Under the pieces are notes generated by a model. It was given only the letters and a program-made list of their open reading frames with translations, was not told the origin of the DNA and ran no database searches. A DNA stretch of 33,985 nucleotides from an uncultured Chloracidobacterium sp. GTDB lineage: Bacteria; Acidobacteriota; Blastocatellia; Chloracidobacteriales; Chloracidobacteriaceae. Made by a program: the position numbers and the translations under genes. Positions 26,721 through 33,985 of this stretch are shown one piece after another. Each line of letters starts with the position of its first letter. The stretch's first letter is position 1. Location of the stretch: positions 1-33,985 of the forward strand of contig CALCKX010000078.1 in NCBI GenBank assembly GCA_937966115.1, written 5' to 3'.

Positions 26721-28121
26721 ATGACCGCTCCGAAGCCAAGTCTTGGCATGGTCAGCCTCGGCTGCCCGAAAAACCTCGTGGATAGCGAGGTCATGCTCGG
26801 CCTGGCCGCCCAAGCGGGCTACGCCATTACCGAAGACGCTGGCAGCGCGGATGTCATTGTCGTCAACACCTGCGGCTTCATTGAAGAAGCCAAGCAGGAA
26901 TCCATCGAGACCATCCTTGAAATGGCCAGCCTCAAGGCCGCGCGGCCGGGGAGACGCTTGATTGTCGCCGGCTGCCTCGTCGAGCGATACCGCTACGAGC
27001 TGCCAGCGGAGCTGCCGGAAGTGGACGCCTTCATTGGCACGAACGAGCTGGAGCAGTTGCCCCGCTTACTGACTCGCCCTGACGCGACCATCGCGCCCCA
27101 TCCCGTGGCGCTCCGTCCGGGCGGCGGCGTTCCGGCGCGCGAGCGCGACCGCCCTGAAGCCGACTACCTCTACAGCGACGCCACCCCGCGCCTGCGCTCG
27201 ACGCCGAAGCACTACGCCTACGTCAAGATCGCCGAAGGCTGCGATCACCCCTGCGCGTTCTGTTCCATTCCGCGGATGCGGGGCAACCTGCGCAGTCGGC
27301 GCGTCGGCTCGATTCTCGCCGAGGTCGAGCGGCTGGCGGCGGAGGGCGTCAAAGAGATCATTCTCATTGGGCAGGACACCACCAGTTACGGCGAAGACCT
27401 GGGCTTGAAGAACGGCTTGGCGGATTTGCTGCGCTCGCTGGCGCGGATTGAGAATATCGCCTGGACGCGCTTCCTTTACGCCTACCCGACGCGCATCAGC
27501 GACGCGCTGCTCGACGCGCTTGCCGACGAGCCAAAGCTTTGCCCTTACCTTGACATGCCGCTCCAGCATGGCGCGACGCGCATGCTGCATGCGATGCGGC
27601 GCCCAGGGTCGCGGCGCTTCCTGGAAAAGCTCATTGCGCGCATTCGGGAGCGCGTGCCCGGCGTGGCGCTGCGCACGACATTCATCGTCGGCTATCCCGG
27701 CGAAACCCAGGCGGACTTTGACGTGCTTCTCGATTTCTGCGAGTCGCAGGCTTTTGACTGGGTTGGCGCCTTTGTCTATTCGGATGAAGAGGGCACGCCG
27801 GCTTTCGATTTACCGAACAAGGTTCCGGCCCGCGTAGCCGAAGCGCGGCGGGCGAAGCTGATGCGTCTCCAGGCGCGCATCTCCAAACAGCGGCTCAAGC
27901 GATTCAAGCGGCAGGTAGTCGAAGCGATGTTCGAAGGCCCATCCGACGACAGCGACCTGATCTGGCAGGCGCGACTGCCCACCCAAGCGCCGGGCATTGA
28001 CGGACGCCTGCTCATCACTGACGCCCCAGCCGACCTGCCGCAACCGCAACCAGGCGACCTCGTGCGGGTGGAAATCACGGAAACCCATACGCACGATCTC
28101 GTCGGGCGCATTGTCGCCTAG
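26721..28121 (+). CDS. rimO: Ribosomal protein S12 methylthiotransferase RimO
   Basis: LGMVSLGCPKNLVDSEVMLG, VNTCGFIEEAKQESIETILE, radical SAM CDHPCAFCSIPRMRGNLRSR, C-terminal TRAM-like domain. Start chosen at ATG 26721. Confidence 0.97.
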   Translation: MTAPKPSLGMVSLGCPKNLVDSEVMLGLAAQAGYAITEDAGSADVIVVNTCGFIEEAKQESIETILEMASLKAARPGRRLIVAGCLVERYRYELPAELPEVDAFIGTNELEQLPRLLTRPDATIAPHPVALRPGGGVPARERDRPEADYLYSDATPRLRSTPKHYAYVKIAEGCDHPCAFCSIPRMRGNLRSRRVGSILAEVERLAAEGVKEIILIGQDTTSYGEDLGLKNGLADLLRSLARIENIAWTRFLYAYPTRISDALLDALADEPKLCPYLDMPLQHGATRMLHAMRRPGSRRFLEKLIARIRERVPGVALRTTFIVGYPGETQADFDVLLDFCESQAFDWVGAFVYSDEEGTPAFDLPNKVPARVAEARRAKLMRLQARISKQRLKRFKRQVVEAMFEGPSDDSDLIWQARLPTQAPGIDGRLLITDAPADLPQPQPGDLVRVEITETHTHDLVGRIVA

Positions 28122-28146
28122 CCCGCCGCAGCGCGCGCCCGTCCCG

Positions 28147-29163
28147 ATGACGACCTCCGTTTCGCCGCCCGTTCTGGTTGAAGTCTCCCGCGGTCAGGCA
28201 GTCGAATCGCGCCATCGCGGGGCGATTGTCGCCGCCGCGGCCACCGGGGCCATCATCGCCGCCATTGGCGACGCGGGCCAGCTTTGCTTTCTGCGCTCAG
28301 CGGCCAAGCCCTTTCAAGCCATCGCCGTTATTCGCGCCGGCGCGCTGGAGCGATTCGCCCTCACGGAGGGGGAGGTAGCCATCCTGTCCGCCTCGCACAA
28401 CGGCGAGCCGGAGCATACGGCAGTCGTCGCGGGGCTGCTCGACCGGCTGGGGCTCGCGCCGGCCGCGCTGCGCTGCGGCGTCCATCCGCCCTTCAATCGG
28501 GCGGCGGCCGAACGGCTCAAAGGAACTGTCTTGACGGCGCTGCACAACAATTGCTCCGGCAAGCATGCCGGAATGCTGGCAGCCTGTCTGGCAGCCGGGT
28601 TTCCAACGGATAGCTACGATGATCCGGGGCACCCGTTGCAAGCCGCGATAGGAAAAGTCATTGCCGCCATGTGCGGACTCCCCATCGAAGCCCTGCCGAT
28701 TGGGCTGGACGGCTGCACCGTGCCGACCTGGGCCGCGCCGCTCGCGGCGATTGCGGCCGGCTACGCGCGACTGTTCGCGCATTCGCCTCACCCGGATGAA
28801 AGTCGTCGAGTGGTCGCGGCAATGCTGGCGCGCCCGGAACTCGTCGGGGGAACGGAACGCATTGACACCGACCTGATGCGCGCCGCGCCGGGAAGACTGC
28901 TGTCGAAAGTCGGGGCGGAAGGCGTCCACGTCGTAGCCGTTCCGCCCTGCGAGCGGTTTCCGGACGCGCTGGGCGTGGCCGTCAAAATCGAGGATGGCGA
29001 CAGCTCGCGCGCGCGCAACGCCGCCATGCTGGCGGCGCTTTGGCAGCTCGGCCTGTTGAGCGACGAGTCGCGCGAGGAGCTGGCTGCCAAGTATAGCCGC
29101 CCCATTCTGACGCACCGGAAGCAAGTCGCCGGCAGCGTTTACCCGGTTTTCCAGCTTGGCTAA
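28147..29163 (+). CDS. L-asparaginase, Asparaginase_II family (class 3, Rhizobium etli type)
   Basis: FLRSAAKPFQAIAV, ILSASHNGEPEHT, LHNNCSGKHAGMLAAC, GLDGCTVPTWAAPLAAIA. ATG at 28147 preferred over the tracked 27997. Confidence 0.9.
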   Translation: MTTSVSPPVLVEVSRGQAVESRHRGAIVAAAATGAIIAAIGDAGQLCFLRSAAKPFQAIAVIRAGALERFALTEGEVAILSASHNGEPEHTAVVAGLLDRLGLAPAALRCGVHPPFNRAAAERLKGTVLTALHNNCSGKHAGMLAACLAAGFPTDSYDDPGHPLQAAIGKVIAAMCGLPIEALPIGLDGCTVPTWAAPLAAIAAGYARLFAHSPHPDESRRVVAAMLARPELVGGTERIDTDLMRAAPGRLLSKVGAEGVHVVAVPPCERFPDALGVAVKIEDGDSSRARNAAMLAALWQLGLLSDESREELAAKYSRPILTHRKQVAGSVYPVFQLG

Positions 29164-29259
29164 CCGCCCGGCGGCTAGCCCGCCGCGGGCGCTCGCTTGC
29201 GTCAGGAGGACGGCGGCGCTTCCAAGGCGAGCCAAAGCCGGCAAGCCTTGGAGAGAAAG

Positions 29260-31491
29260 CTACGGCCGGTAGATCGCGCGGACGCGCCGCCCGCCATTGG
29301 CGCCGCCCGACGCGCGAGCCGCGCGCTCCGACTTGGCGAACGAAATCTCCGGCGCGGTTGACACGCCGCGCTCGGCATCCTCGACGCGCGCCAGGTTGCC
29401 AATCACCACATAGCGGTCATCAGCCGCCGTATAACGGGCGACATCGCCTGTGGCTCGCCTTCCCGGCTGAATAATCACCGCGTTGCCGACGGCGGTCAGG
29501 CGCTCGAGGCGATTCTCGCGGGCGGCTAAATCCACGTCCACCGTGTCAGCCGTCAGCGTCGCGTCGCCCTGCGTCAGCGTGACCGCGCCGGCATAGCGCG
29601 CCCGCCGCTCGGCATCGCTGTAAGTAAAGGCTTGCGCCGCGCCAAAGACTGGCGCGTCGCTCGACGCGGGGCTTCCGCCGGTCGCTGATTTGCCGGTCGG
29701 CGGGCGCGCTGGGCGGTAAAAGGCCGTGGAAACCTGCCCGGTCACGGTCAGGCGGCGGTCGGCTTTGAACAGCTCCAGCCGGTCGCCGCGCGCGAAGCTA
29801 TCATCCTGCCAGCAGCGGGCGTCGCCAGTAAAAACCGCCCGGTCCGGCGCGGCGCGGGCCTCGCGGGCGGTAATGAACACCGGCGCGCCGGGCTGACCAA
29901 AAAAGCCGGCGCTGCCGGCGCGGCGCGCGTCGTAGTAGGTTGTCCGCACTTCGCCGCGCGCCACATGCGAGCGCCTAGTCGTTGAAAGGTCCAGCTCGCG
30001 GGCCTCGGCGCGGGCGTCGTCGTCCCATACGACCGGAGGCTGGCTTTCGCCGCGCAGCTCGATCACCTCTTGCGCTCGGATGAACGTGGCGCGCTCGGCC
30101 CGGGCGCGGCGCGGGCCTTCCTCGAAAGTCACATCGCCGATTTGAACGACGCGCGTCAGATCGCCGCGCCCAGCGTCAAAGTCGGCTTCCGCGCGCGCGC
30201 TGGTCGTTTTCCGCGGCGGGCGACCCAGATTGGGCAGGGACGGCTCGGCCACCATCTCGACGCCTCCGACGGCGACACAGGCCTGCAGCTTGCCGTCCGG
30301 GTAAAAGGTGGCGTCAAAGCGCGGCGCGCGAATCGTTTTCCGCTCGCTGCGCGGCGTCGGCGCCAGCGGCGTCAGGGAGAGCGTCGCCACGCCCTCGGCG
30401 ACGGCGGCTTGCAGGACGCGGCCGCCGGGCGCGAAGGTGACGCGCAGGGCGTTGGCGCTCAGAACTTTTCGCTCGGGCGCGGACGATGCGCCGACCGGCT
30501 CGACGCGCAGCTGGGCGTTGCCCGTCGCCCGCGCGGATACGATGTCGCTGGCGCTCGCGCCCCGGGCGAAGTCCGCTTCCAGGCGATCGCCAAAGACTTC
30601 GCGCCGCTCGGCTTCGGCTTGCTGGCGGAGCGCGGCTTGCCCCGCTCCGACGGCGCGCGTCAGCTCGCCCGTCGGCTCAAAATCAAACGCCAGCGTCTGC
30701 GCGGTCAAGACCAAAGCTCTTTCAGAACTCTGCAAGGTCGCCGCGGACTGCGCCTCGACCCGACGCAACCGCTGGGCGTCATCGAGTTGGGCCGTCATGG
30801 CGCGGGCGGTCAGCGTATCGCCGCGCTGCGCGACCTTCGCCCCGTCGCCGAGCGTGAGGCGCTTTTCCCGGGCTAGGTACTCAGCCTTCCCAGCGGCGAT
30901 GAGCGAAGCCGGCTGATCGGGCTTTTCGGGCGCGACGGTCACGCGGACGGCTTTTTTCAAAGCCAGCCGATCCGCTTTGCCGTCGAAATGAGCGCCGACG
31001 GCTTCCCCGCTGACGCGTCCGCGGGCGAACTGCATTGGCTCGGCCGTCTCCGCGCTTTCCGCGTCCCGGTCGTAACGCAGCGCCTCGGTTTTGACCGTCA
31101 GCCCCTGCGCGGTGACAACAACGACGTTGCCCCTGAAATCGGAAACGCGCGCCGCAGGGTCATAATCGCAGTTGTCGGCGGTCAGCTTGCCAGTGAGCTG
31201 GCCCTGCGCGTCGAAGGCTTGTAGCTCGACGCCTTCCAGCTTGTGTCGCCCGTCCACAAAGGCGGTGTCCCGCTTCGCTTGCAGGACGAGCCGCGTCACG
31301 TCGCCTTCCTTGTGCAGATACTGAAAGTCGCTTGAAACGACTTCGATGTCCGGCGCGAGGTCGCGACGCGCCTCGTCGGGAGGGCTGGGCGGCGTCCGGC
31401 GAGCGACAAAGTGCGATATGAGGTAAGCCGCCGTCACGAGCGCGCTGGACAGCGCGAGAAATCGAAGCCAGCGTTGCGCCGAGGGCGTCAT
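29260..31491 (-). CDS. LptC-like N-terminus fused to repeated LptA/OstA-like beta-jellyroll segments (LPS transport bridge)
   Basis: N-terminal TM anchor; APDIEVVSSDFQYLHKEGDVTRLVLQAKRDTAFVDGRHKLEGVELQAFDAQGQLTGKLTADNCDYDPAARVSDFRGNVVVVTAQGLTVKTEALRYD (LptC style); later multiple OstA-type repeats such as ADTVDVDLAARENRLERLTAVGNAVI and GDRLELFKADRRLTVTG. Confidence 0.82.
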   Translation of the reverse strand: MTPSAQRWLRFLALSSALVTAAYLISHFVARRTPPSPPDEARRDLAPDIEVVSSDFQYLHKEGDVTRLVLQAKRDTAFVDGRHKLEGVELQAFDAQGQLTGKLTADNCDYDPAARVSDFRGNVVVVTAQGLTVKTEALRYDRDAESAETAEPMQFARGRVSGEAVGAHFDGKADRLALKKAVRVTVAPEKPDQPASLIAAGKAEYLAREKRLTLGDGAKVAQRGDTLTARAMTAQLDDAQRLRRVEAQSAATLQSSERALVLTAQTLAFDFEPTGELTRAVGAGQAALRQQAEAERREVFGDRLEADFARGASASDIVSARATGNAQLRVEPVGASSAPERKVLSANALRVTFAPGGRVLQAAVAEGVATLSLTPLAPTPRSERKTIRAPRFDATFYPDGKLQACVAVGGVEMVAEPSLPNLGRPPRKTTSARAEADFDAGRGDLTRVVQIGDVTFEEGPRRARAERATFIRAQEVIELRGESQPPVVWDDDARAEARELDLSTTRRSHVARGEVRTTYYDARRAGSAGFFGQPGAPVFITAREARAAPDRAVFTGDARCWQDDSFARGDRLELFKADRRLTVTGQVSTAFYRPARPPTGKSATGGSPASSDAPVFGAAQAFTYSDAERRARYAGAVTLTQGDATLTADTVDVDLAARENRLERLTAVGNAVIIQPGRRATGDVARYTAADDRYVVIGNLARVEDAERGVSTAPEISFAKSERAARASGGANGGRRVRAIYRP

Positions 31492-32609
31492 GGCAGGCTT
31501 TCTTCCAGTCCCAAGGACTCGGCCGCGGCGCGGTAAATGACGGACAGGCGCTCCGTCGCGCGGCGAAAGGCCTCCGCGCTGTAAGGTTGCGGCGCCATCG
31601 CCATGGCTTTGATTTTGGCGATGCGATCAATGGACGCCTCCAGCCGCTGACGCGGGATGCGCCCGGACTCCACGGCGCGCGTCAGCGCCGACTGGGCCTC
31701 ATAGATCAGGTCTGGACGGGTGCAAATCAGCAGCATGTCATTGCCCGCTTCGAAGGCCCGGATGACGGCTTCGGAAAACTCGATGGTTTTCTGGATGGCG
31801 CCCATTTCGAGATCATCGCAGATGGCGATGCCGGAAAACTCCATGCGCTTGCGCAGCAAGTCGGTCACGATGTTGCGCGACAGCGAAGCCGGGATGCCGC
31901 CGTGACCGTCAAAGGCCGGATAGCTGGCATGGGCGACCATCACTGCTGGGACGCGCGTGTAGAGCGTGCCGAACAAATCGGCGTACACGCGCAGGTCTTC
32001 GTCCCAAAGCTGCTTTTCAGAGCGGTGAACGATCGGCAGCGCCTGGTGCGAGTCCACGGTCGTATCCCCAAGACCGGGAAAGTGCTTCCCGCAGCCGAGA
32101 ACGCCGTGGTTTTGCAGACCTTCGAGATAGGTCCCGGCAAAGCGAATCACCGCCAGGGCCTGATTGCCCCAGCAGCGCTCTTCCAGCCCATTGGGCTGGT
32201 TGCCGGCGACTTCAATGTCCAGCACGGGAGCGAAGTTTATGTTGAAGCCTAGCGGGCGCAGCAAGTCAGCGGTGACGACGCCCAGCTCGAAAGCCAGCTT
32301 GGCATCATCCGCGACAGCGATCCGCTTCGCCGCCGGCATGGGGCCGGCCAAATGCCGCAGGCGATCCACGCGCCCGCCTTCCTGGTCAATGGAAATGAGC
32401 GGCATCACGCGACTAAAGCGGCGAATGTCCGCGTTGAGTTCCGCCGTTTGCTGGGGCGATTCCAAGTTGCGCGTGAAGAGAATGACCCCGCCCGGCTGAA
32501 CCGACTTGATGAGCCGTTGCGCTTCAGCGTCGAGGGCGGGGCCTGGCAGGCCAATAAACAACAACTGCCCGATTTTCTGCTCGAGAGGGAACATGCGCGT
32601 TTGAGCCAA
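31488..32609 (-). CDS. nagZ: Beta-N-acetylhexosaminidase (GH3 family, NagZ-like)
   Basis: KIGQLLFIGLPG, GVILFTRNLESPQQ, LISIDQEGGRVDRLR, NINFAPVLDI, GKHFPGLGDTTVDSHQALP, ICDDLEMGAI. TTG start at 32609; ATG at 32594 is an alternative. Confidence 0.93.
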   Translation of the reverse strand: MAQTRMFPLEQKIGQLLFIGLPGPALDAEAQRLIKSVQPGGVILFTRNLESPQQTAELNADIRRFSRVMPLISIDQEGGRVDRLRHLAGPMPAAKRIAVADDAKLAFELGVVTADLLRPLGFNINFAPVLDIEVAGNQPNGLEERCWGNQALAVIRFAGTYLEGLQNHGVLGCGKHFPGLGDTTVDSHQALPIVHRSEKQLWDEDLRVYADLFGTLYTRVPAVMVAHASYPAFDGHGGIPASLSRNIVTDLLRKRMEFSGIAICDDLEMGAIQKTIEFSEAVIRAFEAGNDMLLICTRPDLIYEAQSALTRAVESGRIPRQRLEASIDRIAKIKAMAMAPQPYSAEAFRRATERLSVIYRAAAESLGLEESLP

Positions 32610-32611
32610 TG

Positions 32612-33652
32612 TCAGTCGCCGGCAGCCAACCGGCGCAGCGGCGCGGTGAAGGGAGGATAGGCTACGCCACGCTCCGTGATGATAGCCGTGATCAGTTCGC
32701 TAGGGGTTATATCAAAAGCCGGATTGGCGACGGCGACTCCCGCCGGCGCGATCCGCTGGTCGCCAATGTGCGTCACTTCGCGCGGAGCGCGATCTTCAAT
32801 CGGAATCCCGTCGCCGGTTTCAAGCCTCAAATCCAGCGTTGACATCGGCGCGGCCACATAAAACGGGATTCGATGCCGTTGAGCAAGGGCGGCGACCATG
32901 TAAGTGCCGATTTTGTTAGCCGTGTCGCCGTTGGCGGCAATCCGGTCGGCGCCGACGATAACGCAGTCAATGCGCCCTAGCTTCATGAAGTGGCCCGCCA
33001 TGTTGTCGCAAATCAGCGTGACTGGGATGCCGTCGCGCATCAGCTCCCAGGCGGTGAGGCGCGCGCCCTGTAAAAAGGGGCGCGTTTCGTCGGCGTAAAC
33101 CGCGATGCGCTTGCCCTGCTCCACCGCCGCTCGAACGACGCCAAGGGCCGTCCCGTAACCGGCGGTTGCCAGCGCGCCCGCGTTGCAGTGCGTAAGAACC
33201 GTCGCGCCATCGGGCACGAGCGCCGCCCCCTGGCGACCAATCTGGCGGCAGACGCCGATGTCTTCCGCATGGATCGCCTGGGCTTCGTCAACCAGCGCCT
33301 GAGCCAGCTCATCCCCGGCGACGCCCGCGGCGCGGGCTTGCTCGAACTTGCGACGCATCCGGTCAATGGCCCAGAACAGGTTGACGGCCGTGGGGCGCGT
33401 CGCGGCCATCGTTTGGCAGATACGCTCAAACGCGGCGGGGAGGTCCTCGCCGGCGGCGACGCTGGCCTGCAAGCCAAGCGCGATGCCAAAGGCGGCCGCG
33501 ACGCCAATGGCGGGCGCGCCGCGCACGATCATGCTTCGAATGGCTTCCGCCACTTCCTGATAGGTCGCGCAAGTGCGGTAAACTTCTTCAGTTGGCAGGG
33601 CGCGCTGGTCAATCATACGCGCCCCGGCGGGCGTCCATTCCACTGTGTTCAT
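32612..33652 (-). CDS. mtnA: S-methyl-5-thioribose-1-phosphate isomerase
   Basis: [108 protein letters not shown]. Confidence 0.96.
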   Translation of the reverse strand: MNTVEWTPAGARMIDQRALPTEEVYRTCATYQEVAEAIRSMIVRGAPAIGVAAAFGIALGLQASVAAGEDLPAAFERICQTMAATRPTAVNLFWAIDRMRRKFEQARAAGVAGDELAQALVDEAQAIHAEDIGVCRQIGRQGAALVPDGATVLTHCNAGALATAGYGTALGVVRAAVEQGKRIAVYADETRPFLQGARLTAWELMRDGIPVTLICDNMAGHFMKLGRIDCVIVGADRIAANGDTANKIGTYMVAALAQRHRIPFYVAAPMSTLDLRLETGDGIPIEDRAPREVTHIGDQRIAPAGVAVANPAFDITPSELITAIITERGVAYPPFTAPLRRLAAGD

Positions 33653-33786
33653 AGAAACTCGGCGCTTTCCGTCGTGAAGCGTCTCTCTGCGGTGGAGCTG
33701 CCTGATACTAGGCAAGTCCGCCAGGGCTTGGCAAACCAGCTCTGGGAGCTTGAGGCGCGCGGACCTTCGTCGCGCGAAGGCGGGCA

Positions 33787-33985
33787 TCACGGATTCGAGA
33801 CCGCCGATAGCGGCGACGCGGCCGGCTGGCGATACCGCAGCAGCGCCAGGCCAAACTCCTCGCCCAACGGCGGCGCGCCGTAAATGCGAATAACCTCGTA
33901 ATGTTCGACAATCCAGGTCGTCATCAGTCGCCCGCAGCGGTCATCGGCGCCAAAGCGCCCAAGCCCATACTCCGAAAAGTCGCGT
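33787..33985 (-). CDS. C-terminal end of a CDS truncated by the window edge (function unknown)
   Basis: Open minus-strand frame from the edge: [65 protein letters not shown]. Absent from the ORF track because its start lies outside the window. Confidence 0.55.
   Translation of the reverse strand, partial: RDFSEYGLGRFGADDRCGRLMTTWIVEHYEVIRIYGAPPLGEEFGLALLRYRQPAASPLSAVSNP

Noticed and set aside
32050-32090. KHFPGLGDTTVDSHQ in NagZ as an inactivating change from KHFPGHG
   Set aside because: The catalytic DSH motif is intact; the GLG variation is plausibly tolerated in GH3 NagZ-like enzymes, so there is no evidence of loss of function.

Overview
This is a GC-rich bacterial chromosomal window, densely packed and mostly housekeeping. 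From left to right it contains: (1) a minus-strand cell-shape cluster mreB-mreC-mreD-mrdA-rodA followed by an RNase E/G gene, with a FecR-domain gene upstream of mreB; (2) pepA (+) converging on a ThiF/MoeB-family E1-like gene (-) and an enoyl-CoA hydratase gene (-); (3) an M61 peptidase gene (+) converging on an unusually long aldo/keto reductase gene (-); (4) a complete minus-strand type IV pilus assembly operon pilM-N-O-P-Q ending in a translationally coupled Roadblock/LC7 gene and a clear intrinsic terminator; (5) a divergent membrane-anchored hypothetical gene, rimO and a class 3 (R. etli-type) asparaginase gene (+); (6) a minus-strand mtnA-nagZ-lptC/lptA-like operon; (7) the C-terminal end of an unidentified CDS at the right edge. 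Gene content and protein style suggest Acidobacteriota, possibly Chloracidobacterium-like; this is inference only. I see no CRISPR array, transposon, tRNA or rRNA, and no convincing new multi-gene defence or biosynthetic system. The observations most worth a second look are the ~480-aa disordered insertion inside the S1 domain of the RNase E/G, the Roadblock protein coupled to the PilQ secretin, a perfect 18-bp stem hairpin inside the 3' end of the M61 gene with an odd C-terminal extension, the LptC/LptA-repeat fusion, a repeat array merging into the pilP ribosome-binding site, and a perfect 16-bp stem hairpin ahead of mreB.
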